In this document: positions 42,209-49,833 of the stretch, one piece after another
Layout: each line of letters starts with the position of its first letter
Position numbering within the stretch: position 1 is the stretch's first letter
Assembly: GCA_964495375.1 (NCBI GenBank)
Contig: CAZBWM010000016.1
Coordinates: forward strand, 31,776-95,775
From: JAIESQ01 sp964495375
GTDB lineage: Bacteria > Planctomycetota > Planctomycetia > Pirellulales > JAEUIK01
DNA length: 64,000 nucleotides
Direction: 5' to 3'
The notes under the pieces: model-generated
Databases searched by the model: none
What the model was told of the DNA's origin: nothing
Seen by the model: the letters and a program-made list of their open reading frames with translations, nothing else
Position numbers and translations under genes: made by a program

Positions 42209-43640
42209 GAAGCTCCTCCAATAATTCGATGGCCGCGTCGACCATCCGCTCGCCGGTGCCCGGTTCGGCCAGGCTGTGGAGACCCGTCCAGGTTTGGTAG
42301 CCGCCGAGTTCGAACGCCTTGCGGTCGGGCAGATAGCCGATCCAGTCGTTCGCCAGTTCGGCCACATAGGTGTAGCGATAACGGCTGCGCCGCTTGATGT
42401 CCTGGCCGAGCATGGTGAAGAATTCTGCCGGCACGCCGACTAGCGCCACGTCGCCGATCACCACAGCCTGCACCCAAGTGCTGCGTTCCTCGCCCTGGTG
42501 CGGCGCGAGCGTTTCGCGCTGCTGACGAAAGACGCGAATAATCTCGTCGGCCCCTTGGGGAGCCCGCCGCCGGCAGTAGACCGACACGGCGGTGTCCTCG
42601 TCCGCTTCGTCGAACTTCCGCACGCGATAAGCGAACGGCCGCTTGAGCGCCGCCAGCCGTGTCACAGGGCGTGGCTGCGCCTGGGCCAGCGCTCCGTTCA
42701 CGGCCGCCTTAATGCGGATGACCATCTCGGCCGCGTTCAGCACCAAGTTGTGCGTAGAACCCGAGGCCCCCTCGAGAAACGACACCACGCCGCCAAGCTC
42801 CGCTTCGAGTTCTTGCGCCGCCAGCCCATAAAATGCCGGCGAGCGTCCCGGCTGTCGCGTGCCGATCGTATGCGTCGAATGATTGAACAACAGCGCGAGC
42901 AATTGGTCGTTCGGCCCGCGGAACGCTAGCACTGGCAACTCCGGGTCGAACGGGCCGGTAGGCCGCACTGCGTCGTCGTGCGGACCGATCCAGAAGATCG
43001 ATCCATCCCCCAATAGCAAGCGGCTGTTCTGACCGACCGACGACTCTTCGCCGAGTCGGAAATCGAAGCGGCAACCATCGATCAGGTTCTTGTCCGCCGC
43101 GGCGACCGCCGCGGCGATCGCCTGTTGCACGCGCCGGCAAAACTCCTCGTCGCGCGCATAGCCGTGTACCGTAACGGTCGAGGGGGCATGGTGCGTGTGT
43201 GTGCAGTTGATCAGGATATTGGCTGCCGGAATGCCGTGCCGCTCGGTAATCTGCGCCACGACTGGGTCGAGCAGGTCGCGATTGAGCATCAGCACATCGC
43301 AAGCGACGATTGCCAGTTTGTGGGCACCCGATTCTGCCGCCGTCGCCGCTGCGGTCGTCACTGCTGAACTCGATGACTGCCCCACGACGTTCACCGGCAA
43401 CTCGAGCACGACGGCCACGGCGCGCAGCTTGCCTTCTTGTCCGGCGGTGCGTCCGGGGCCGATGCCGCCGCCGATGACCATCGCGTCGTCGGCGACCAGA
43501 TCGACCGCGGCCGCTCCGACGCGCAGCGTCGACGGTTCAGCCGCAGTAGTCGTGGTTCGTACCCCCAATCCCCATACGGCCAGCAAGGCCAGGCCGGTCA
43601 ATCGAGTGGCGCTCATAACGACTGACCAACGTGCTGCCAT
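42195..43640 (-). CDS. Neutral/alkaline ceramidase-like secreted protein
   Basis: 481 aa. Signal peptide near residues 10-33 (LTGLALLAVWGLGVRTTTTAAE). The body matches the neutral ceramidase N-terminal domain: LRVGAAAVDLV near the start, a His-rich metal site in NCTHTHHAPST, and FLEGASGSTHNLV later. It lacks the full length (about 700 aa) and the C-terminal domain of true ceramidases, as do most planctomycete homologues, so amide hydrolysis of a different substrate is likely. The ATG at 43640 has GGAG eight bases upstream. It overlaps the following PVC cytochrome gene by 14 bases. Confidence 0.88.
   Translation of the reverse strand: MAARWSVVMSATRLTGLALLAVWGLGVRTTTTAAEPSTLRVGAAAVDLVADDAMVIGGGIGPGRTAGQEGKLRAVAVVLELPVNVVGQSSSSAVTTAAATAAESGAHKLAIVACDVLMLNRDLLDPVVAQITERHGIPAANILINCTHTHHAPSTVTVHGYARDEEFCRRVQQAIAAAVAAADKNLIDGCRFDFRLGEESSVGQNSRLLLGDGSIFWIGPHDDAVRPTGPFDPELPVLAFRGPNDQLLALLFNHSTHTIGTRQPGRSPAFYGLAAQELEAELGGVVSFLEGASGSTHNLVLNAAEMVIRIKAAVNGALAQAQPRPVTRLAALKRPFAYRVRKFDEADEDTAVSVYCRRRAPQGADEIIRVFRQQRETLAPHQGEERSTWVQAVVIGDVALVGVPAEFFTMLGQDIKRRSRYRYTYVAELANDWIGYLPDRKAFELGGYQTWTGLHSLAEPGTGERMVDAAIELLEELHARR
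42213..42219 (-). promoter_or_regulatory. Strong ribosome binding site GGAGGAG inside the preceding gene
   Basis: GGAGGAG on the minus strand, four to five bases before the ATG at 42208 and inside the last codons of the ceramidase-like gene. It fixes the cytochrome start and implies translational coupling. Confidence 0.7.
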
Positions 43641-43836
43641 CGGAAGTTCTCCAATACCATTCAGCAACGTGGTCAACGATTTCCCACGCAGATACCTTGT
43701 GCGCAGGACTTGACCACGTATTACGATCGACAGTGTAACACGGCTATCTCACCGCGATCAGGGCATGCAACCAACGTGGCGAGAGCGCCCGGAGAACGGA
43801 GAAACCGCGACTCTCAGGCCAGCATTCGGAGGGCGG

Positions 43837-45582
43837 CTAAGAAGTTTGCGCCGCACGCCGGCGACACACTGCCAGCGCCAGCACGACCGCCGAACCACCA
43901 GCGGCCATTATCCAACTTGCAGGCTCAGGCACGACCGACAGTTGCCCACCGCCAGGGAACAAAGATTCAAGGTCGGACGTGTCATCGAGCCCCTGCGCCA
44001 GATTGGGGAACGCCGCCGCACCGGGCCCAAAGGCATCAGCCCAAAGGATGTAGTCGAGACCATTGACCACGCCGTTCTGGTCGTAGTCGCCTTCCCAGTA
44101 GTGGCGCCCGGTCTGACCAAAGTGATCGGCCCACAGGATGTAGTCGAGACCGTCCACGGCCCCGTCGCCGTTTCCATCGCCGACCGTAACCAGATTGCTT
44201 TGCCAGGCCAACGCATAGTCGGTCGCCAGGCTGGAATTCACCACCAGGGCGTACTGCCCGGCCTGTAACGCGCGCTGGTAGATATGCTGCACGTTGTCGA
44301 TGATCGAAAGGCTCGAATCGACCAACGAGAAGTCGCTCGTGTCGTAGAGTCTCAGGCCGACGTTGGCCAAGGTTTGCGGCGTGAACGTGGCGGGGAACGG
44401 ACCGACACCGGCCGTGAAATTGATCTGCCGATTCCAGGCGGCGACCAACGAGTAGGTATAGGCCACTTTACCGTCGGGCACGGTGAAGTAATACGTCTGC
44501 GCGCCCCAGGTGGCAATCGTATCGTGGTTCCAACCGGTCGCGCCGACTTCAGTGATCGAGGACGGACCCTGCTCGCCAGCCGCCAGAATCGCCAGGCTGT
44601 TGTCAATGTTCAATTGGCCGGCGCCGAAGCGGGTGTCGAGCGGTTGAGAAACCGTGTGCGACCAATTGTCGAGGGTCGACGGCGTGTTGTTGTCCAAATC
44701 GAAGGGAGTCTTCACGGCGCCAGCCATCAGTAGCGCTTTGACGACCTCGGGGCGCTGTGAATTGGCGTTGCTCGCGCCGGCCTCGAGCAACTGCGCGGCC
44801 GCTCCCGACACCCACGAAGTTGCCTGACTCACCGACGGAAAAAACTCCGCGCCGGGAGCAACGAGATCGGGCTTCGAGCGGCCCAAGCCTTCGAGCGTTG
44901 ACCCGCCGCTCGAAGAGTTGCCGTTGGACAGTCCGACGGCGATCGAGTTGTAGGAGTTCGCCAGAATCTGCGGGAGCGTACTGCCGGTGCCGTTGTTTAC
45001 ACCGACGACGGACACCACCTGGTCGCGCGCGACAACGTAATCGAGTCGGCGTAAGACGTCGATGGCGTACGTTGTGTCAGGGTTGCCCAAGCCATCAGTG
45101 AAATTGGCCACCCAACTATGATTCTGTACTTTTTGCGTTTCAACTTTGGGGGCCTGCGACGTGCGCGTGCGCAAGAAGCCGGCACCGAGCCAGTCGTCGG
45201 CGTTATACACCTTGACGTTGGTTACGCCCGGCGCGACCCCGAAGTTGCCGTAAAAGTTCTGGGCGACGTTAGTCGCATGGCTCGAGACGGTGCCACCCCC
45301 CGTCACATCGGTGATGGACTTACCGGTGAAATCGATCAGGGGCAGATTGACGAAGTACTGGGTCGCCACGCCCTGGGATGCTTCGACTTGGGTGACCTTG
45401 ACCCCGGCGCCGGTGGGCCCGCCGGCGCTATTGCCCATTTTGACGAAGTCTTGAGCGGTGGGCGCGCCCGCACGTGACGCTGTCCCAAAGCAGGTTAACA
45501 GGAGGCTCACGCTGGCCAAGAGAGCAACTGCGACGGCTACTCGTTTCGACCGCGTCCTACGATCCAGAGTCGCTGGGGGCAT
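43837..45582 (-). CDS. Subtilisin-like (S8) dockerin/PEP-CTERM surface protein
   Basis: About 581 aa. Signal region 10-40. A degenerate S8 fold spans about 55-350: the catalytic Asp position reads Glu67 (VTQVEAS), His102 lies in SSHATNVAQ, oxyanion Asn is in VNNGTGS (about 196), and Ser256 is in QATSWVSGAAA. A dockerin-like pair of Ca-binding loops follows (GDGNGDGAVDGLDYILWADHFG and GDYDQNGVVNGLDYILWADAFG, in two segments). The C-terminal sorting signal is VPEPASWIMAAGG with a hydrophobic helix and CRRR. The ATG at 45582 is preferred over a TTG 38 codons upstream. Whether it is still a protease is uncertain. Confidence 0.82.
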   Translation of the reverse strand: MPPATLDRRTRSKRVAVAVALLASVSLLLTCFGTASRAGAPTAQDFVKMGNSAGGPTGAGVKVTQVEASQGVATQYFVNLPLIDFTGKSITDVTGGGTVSSHATNVAQNFYGNFGVAPGVTNVKVYNADDWLGAGFLRTRTSQAPKVETQKVQNHSWVANFTDGLGNPDTTYAIDVLRRLDYVVARDQVVSVVGVNNGTGSTLPQILANSYNSIAVGLSNGNSSSGGSTLEGLGRSKPDLVAPGAEFFPSVSQATSWVSGAAAQLLEAGASNANSQRPEVVKALLMAGAVKTPFDLDNNTPSTLDNWSHTVSQPLDTRFGAGQLNIDNSLAILAAGEQGPSSITEVGATGWNHDTIATWGAQTYYFTVPDGKVAYTYSLVAAWNRQINFTAGVGPFPATFTPQTLANVGLRLYDTSDFSLVDSSLSIIDNVQHIYQRALQAGQYALVVNSSLATDYALAWQSNLVTVGDGNGDGAVDGLDYILWADHFGQTGRHYWEGDYDQNGVVNGLDYILWADAFGPGAAAFPNLAQGLDDTSDLESLFPGGGQLSVVPEPASWIMAAGGSAVVLALAVCRRRAAQTS

Positions 45583-45753
45583 GCGAAGTTCCGACGTCAG
45601 GCGAATCGCCCGCGCAGTTACCTTGGTAACCCGCGTGCGAGCAACACGCCAGCGCAATGCTCTTGGCCCCTGGAGAATGAACGGCGACGTTTTCAAGCGC
45701 GAATGCGCAACTACCTGAACACCACAACGCCGCGACGTACCGGGTCTCTGAAA

Positions 45754-46398
45754 TTAACGAACCCGCCGACGCTTCCAGCGAGCCAGCAGCAAACTACCAA
45801 AACCAAACAGCGCCAGGACGCAGGTCGACGGCTCGGGCACGAGGAACTGCCCACTGACTGGGTAGTAAACGGGTAACTGCGGGCCAGAGCCGTCCGGGTC
45901 GCGGCCAATCTGACCACTGTAGGTCAGGGCCACGTTGCCAGGGTACGGTCCCGTCGTCACGATGTGAGCGAAAGGAACCGTGTTGAGCTTACTTCCGGAG
46001 CCCGTGCCGGCGACCACCTTGTATTCGCTGGCGCCTTCGACCGCGCCGATTCCCTGGAAGTTCGCAGCCCAGGGATTGTAAAACCAGGAATCGGTCTGCG
46101 AGAGATAACCCGATCCTGGGTACAAACTGTTGTAAGTTGTCGCGTCCGTCTCTTTATCGACGCTGATCGCGGCGAACGCCTTGATCTGTTGGATATTTCC
46201 GTTAAAGACAAAGCCCGTGTTCGCCTTAGACCCATCGACAAAAAACGACCCGAGATTGGCATCTTGAGGATCGATTGAGATGTCCCAGGCGTAGATGCCG
46301 CCACCTAGATTGGTGACCGTGGCGGTCAAAATGGGGCTCGCCAGCGCGGACGAAGAAACTAGTCCGACGAGAGCTAACGTCAAGCATAGTCGTTTCAT
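45754..46398 (-). CDS. PEP-CTERM sorting-domain protein, otherwise unknown
   Basis: 214 aa. A classic signal peptide (MKRLCLTLALVGLVSSSALAS) precedes a beta-rich domain with many Gly, Tyr, Asn and Ser and no enzymatic motif. The C-terminus is VPEPSTCVLALFGFGSLLLARWKRRRVR, a complete exosortase sorting signal. AGGA lies about ten bases before the ATG. It is co-directional with the S8-like PEP-CTERM gene downstream, 171 bases away. Probable surface protein of unknown role. Confidence 0.88.
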   Translation of the reverse strand: MKRLCLTLALVGLVSSSALASPILTATVTNLGGGIYAWDISIDPQDANLGSFFVDGSKANTGFVFNGNIQQIKAFAAISVDKETDATTYNSLYPGSGYLSQTDSWFYNPWAANFQGIGAVEGASEYKVVAGTGSGSKLNTVPFAHIVTTGPYPGNVALTYSGQIGRDPDGSGPQLPVYYPVSGQFLVPEPSTCVLALFGFGSLLLARWKRRRVR

Positions 46399-46813
46399 TG
46401 GCTTTTTTTCCTGCCCAATTGGCCCGACAACACTAGGGTGGTGCCTGGCAATTGCCGTGCGTTGTTGAATTCACCCGACCGCTACAGCGAATGGCAGCGA
46501 CTACGAATACAAACCGGATGAAGCGTCTGGTCGTTGATGGTCCAACTCCCTGCTCGACCACCTGCAGGGCTTCATCTCCGGTGCTCGACGACTGATACGT
46601 CGCCACCGGAAGTCTCCGTGAACGCCCTAGGCTACTTTAGTTGGCCAGCAGGTGTCAATCAAAATCCCAGGAAATTCACGGCATTAAACGGCGACGCGCA
46701 GTCCGCATGTAACGCGTTACCCTGAAATGCCTTAGCAATGACTCGCGGAAGTCTGGGGGTTTCCGAACGCTTGAAGTAACCGAGCAGAAGCAACACCCAG
46801 GTAATCTCGGTCT
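46399..46813. other. Intergenic region, no gene seen
   Basis: 415 bases upstream of the PEP-CTERM gene and downstream of the aldolase gene (both minus strand). It should hold the PEP-CTERM promoter. No strong hairpin, T tract or coding frame stood out; a stretch gtgcctggcaattgcc near 46441 is partly palindromic. Confidence 0.45.
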
Positions 46814-47575
46814 TCAGATGGCGATCGCCGTTTGCAGCTTCTCCCACTGCTCGCCGGCGGCATCCAGGAAAAGGTCGACTTCTGATCGCAAGGTAATAAA
46901 ATCGAACCCCTCGCGCTGCTTGGCTCGCGCATCATCGAGGCTATAGGTATTGCAACCGGCGATTTTCCCCGTCGCCCGACATGCCGCCACGATCCGCGAG
47001 ATGGCCGCTCGATGATCTGGATGATTAGCATAGTCGTGTCGCGACAGCCCCATCGAGAGCGCCAAATCCGTCGGACCGACAAAGCAACCATCGACCCCAG
47101 GGATTGCCATGATCGCTTCGACCTCGGCCAAACCGCGCGCGTGCTCGATTTGCACTAGGAGCCAGGTCTCGCGATTGGCACGCTCGGCGTAATCCTCGCC
47201 GGCATGCACCGCCATGTCGCTGCCGAACGAGCGCACGCCCAGCGGCGGATACTTGGCGGCCGCGGCCATGCTCTGAGCCTCGGCCAGCGAGTTCACCATC
47301 GGCACCACGACCCCCGCAGCCCCGATATCGAGCGCACGCTGCACTTCACTGGTCGCCCCCACCGACACGCGCACCAGCGGCCGGCAGCCGGCGTCGCGCA
47401 GGACATGTACGCACTCATAGGCGGTCTCGAAGCTCATCGCGCCATGTTGCATGTCGAGAATGACTGCCGGCCAACCTGTCCGCGCCAGGTATCGCGACAC
47501 GGCCGGCGACGGCAGCGATTGCCAGATCCCCAGCCGGGTTTGCGCCGGGGTGTTGAGATCGAGTTTGGCGGCCAT
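46814..47575 (-). CDS. HpcH/HpaI-family class II aldolase
   Basis: 253 aa, normal for the family. Catalytic His44 in ILDMQHGAMS, metal ligands Glu144 in VQIEHARG and Asp170 in GCFVGPTDLALS are conserved. Such enzymes cleave 2-keto-3-deoxy sugar acids or 4-hydroxy-2-oxoheptanedioate to pyruvate plus an aldehyde. The SDR gene lies 94 bases upstream on the same strand, so a sugar-acid catabolic pair is possible. GAGGAG stands about twelve bases before the ATG. Confidence 0.92.
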   Translation of the reverse strand: MAAKLDLNTPAQTRLGIWQSLPSPAVSRYLARTGWPAVILDMQHGAMSFETAYECVHVLRDAGCRPLVRVSVGATSEVQRALDIGAAGVVVPMVNSLAEAQSMAAAAKYPPLGVRSFGSDMAVHAGEDYAERANRETWLLVQIEHARGLAEVEAIMAIPGVDGCFVGPTDLALSMGLSRHDYANHPDHRAAISRIVAACRATGKIAGCNTYSLDDARAKQREGFDFITLRSEVDLFLDAAGEQWEKLQTAIAI

Positions 47576-47669
47576 GGTTGAGTTGCTCCTCGTTCTCGAT
47601 GCGCGACGGCGATTCGCGCGATGGACTCGCCGCGCGGCCTGGCCCGTTGACAGCGACTCGCGGCGATTA

Positions 47670-48443
47670 TCAGAAAGTTCGCACTAGCGTGCCGCCATCG
47701 ACGACGATTGTCGCGCCGGTAATGTAGCTCCCCGCGTCGCTGGCCAACAGCAAGGCGGGCCCGGCCAGTTCGCGCGGTTCGCCCCAGCGTCCTAGCGCCG
47801 TGCGATCAGCGAACGCTTGCTTTTCGTCACTCTTGAGCAAGTTCATTGGCAGATCGGTGAGGAAGGGCCCTGGCGCGAGACAATTCACGGTAATGCCGAA
47901 AGGCCCTAACTCCAACGCGCTGGCCCGCGCCATGCCGATCAACGCTGCCTTGGTGGCCGAATAGGCGTTGCGCCCTTCCTTCGAGGCCAGTGCCATGATC
48001 GACGAAATATGAATCACGCGTCCCCAGCGGCGTTCCTTCATGCCCGGCACGAGTGCGCGGGTGAGCACCATGCAACTCGTGAGATTCAATTCGAGAATTC
48101 GATCCCAATCAGCGTCGACGACCGCGTCGATCGGCTGCGGGAAGTTGCCGCCGGCATTGTTGACCAGGATGTCGACGCGGCCGAATGGTTCGCAGGCTTC
48201 GCGGGCGAGTCGCTCGGCCTCGACACGGCGCGAGACATCGGCCTCGACGTAGGCAGCGCGCACCGGGAGCCCGGCCGTGATTTCGGCCGCGGCTGTGCGG
48301 AGCTCGTCGTCGTGCCGGCTGGAAATGACCACGTTGGCCCCTGCTTCGGCGAATGCCCGCGCCATGGCCTTGCCGAGCCCCTTGCTACCGCCCGTCACAA
48401 GCGCCACGCGCCCCGCCAGATCGAACAACGATTTCGCCGTCAT
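47670..48443 (-). CDS. Short-chain dehydrogenase/reductase
   Basis: 257 aa. Cofactor motif TGGSKGLG (17-24), NNAG (95-98), catalytic Ser148, Tyr161 and Lys165 (ISSIMAL ... YSATKAA). The sequence fits classical SDRs of the gluconate-5-dehydrogenase or 3-oxoacyl-reductase type. The aldolase gene follows 94 bases downstream, which suggests sugar-acid metabolism, by inference. The residue after beta-2 is Ser-Arg (SSRHDD), a pattern favouring NADP(H). Confidence 0.93.
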   Translation of the reverse strand: MTAKSLFDLAGRVALVTGGSKGLGKAMARAFAEAGANVVISSRHDDELRTAAAEITAGLPVRAAYVEADVSRRVEAERLAREACEPFGRVDILVNNAGGNFPQPIDAVVDADWDRILELNLTSCMVLTRALVPGMKERRWGRVIHISSIMALASKEGRNAYSATKAALIGMARASALELGPFGITVNCLAPGPFLTDLPMNLLKSDEKQAFADRTALGRWGEPRELAGPALLLASDAGSYITGATIVVDGGTLVRTF

Positions 48444-48521
48444 GTAGGAAGAACTTTCGTAGAGGTCGCTGTGCCGCGTCCGATGTGCGCGGCAACCAGT
48501 TCGTAATCGTAACTGGTACGG

Positions 48522-49496
48522 CTAGGCACTTCGACCCGCTTTTCGGTTACGCTGCCGGCGCGCCCGACGACCCACGCCCAGCAGCGCTGCTCCGGCCAGT
48601 GCCGCGGAACCGAGAGTCGCCGGCTCTGGCACAGCTAATGTCTGGGCGAACATCCAATCGTAGAGACCGTACTGCTGAATCACCCCGTCGGCGTAGGTGA
48701 TGTCCCAGATGTTGTGGCCGCCACCGGCAATCTCGGTATAGAGCGGATTGCCCCCGGCGGCCTTGAGTGCCGCAACCATCGCTTGCGATTGTGTCACCGG
48801 GACCGTGGCGTCGGCCGAGCCGTGGAAGACCCAGATCGGCACGTCTTTATATAAGTACGCCTTCGCGGGGTTGCCGCCGCCCGACATGGGTACGGCCGCC
48901 GCGAAAAAATCGGGATACGCCTGCAGGTAGTTGAACGTGCCGTAGCCGCCCATCGACAGGCCGGTGAGATAGATGCGGTTCGTGTCGATCTGCGGATACT
49001 CGGCGATCACCGAGTTGATGATTTCCATCGTGCGATCATAGGGGGACGACGGGTTCCAGCCTCCGGCATGCGACTGCGGCGCGATCATGAACGCTTCGTA
49101 CTCTGGGCTCCGCACCGCATTCCACAATCCACCAATGTGCGTGGCGACCTGATCGACATTATTGGTCCCCTGTTCTCCCGCGCCGTGCAGAAAAATCACG
49201 AGCGGAAATTTGTCGCTCGCAGTTGGCAGGTCGGGCGGAAGAAACAAACGATATGGCATGAAATAGGTGGAGCCGACGTCGAAGGTGCGGGCAAGTGACG
49301 TCGTGAGGGGAGTGCCGGCGCCCCGTGCCGACGGCGCGTATCGCCCCACCGCCATCGTCACGAACAATAAACCAACCGCTGCTCGCCTAGCTCTCTGCAC
49401 ACACAGATTGTTAGGCGCTGAACGCCGTTGCCCAAACCAATCACTCGACCCCTGCGCGCACGCGCTTCCTCGACGGACAAACATTGGCACCCCCAT
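48522..49496 (-). CDS. Secreted PEP-CTERM esterase/phospholipase-like alpha/beta hydrolase
   Basis: 324 aa from 49496; an ATG at 49484 is an alternative with a G-rich tract upstream. After a signal-like helix (about 38-52) comes a complete hydrolase: LVIFLHGAGE oxyanion loop, GLSMGG with Ser181, Asp229 in HGSADATVP, His261 in GGGHNIW. This is the predicted-peptidase/feruloyl-esterase-like group. The C-terminus has VPEPATLGSAALAGAALLGVG then RRARRQR, so the enzyme is likely anchored by exosortase sorting. The polar 35-residue stretch before the hydrophobic helix is unusual. Confidence 0.87.
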   Translation of the reverse strand: MGVPMFVRRGSACAQGSSDWFGQRRSAPNNLCVQRARRAAVGLLFVTMAVGRYAPSARGAGTPLTTSLARTFDVGSTYFMPYRLFLPPDLPTASDKFPLVIFLHGAGEQGTNNVDQVATHIGGLWNAVRSPEYEAFMIAPQSHAGGWNPSSPYDRTMEIINSVIAEYPQIDTNRIYLTGLSMGGYGTFNYLQAYPDFFAAAVPMSGGGNPAKAYLYKDVPIWVFHGSADATVPVTQSQAMVAALKAAGGNPLYTEIAGGGHNIWDITYADGVIQQYGLYDWMFAQTLAVPEPATLGSAALAGAALLGVGRRARRQRNRKAGRSA

Positions 49497-49833
49497 GAGA
49501 ACACTGAATAACTAGAAACGATCAACTGGGCCGCTCATGAAGCTGCTTGCAGTAGCGTCTCCAGCGACAACCGATCGAGCGACGGGAGCATCTAACTCGC
49601 AGCCGCCGAACTCAGTTGGTGTGGTGGGGGAAGCGTTAGCGCTCGAAATGGAACAAGAAGTTTTTGAACGCTGGCAATGGTAACAGACAGGATTTGCCGC
49701 GGCAAATTTCGCCGAGGCGAAGAGTACTTCATCGACCGGCCGGTAGCGCCGCCAGCCACCGTGGGTGCGGAGGCGCTACAAGCAAGTGTCAGCGGCGCCC
49801 TGACGGGGCATTGGCGGGCGCGCCCCGCGCCCT
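49497..49833. other. Intergenic region, no gene seen
   Basis: 337 bases between two minus-strand genes. Short frames are not credible. It would hold the esterase promoter and the end of the redoxin transcript; no clear terminator hairpin was found. Confidence 0.45.

Noticed and set aside
46449..46464. Sigma-54-like -24/-12 match (TGGCAATTGCCGTGCG)
   Set aside because: Spacing fits, but there is no plus-strand gene downstream and the -12 half is weak.
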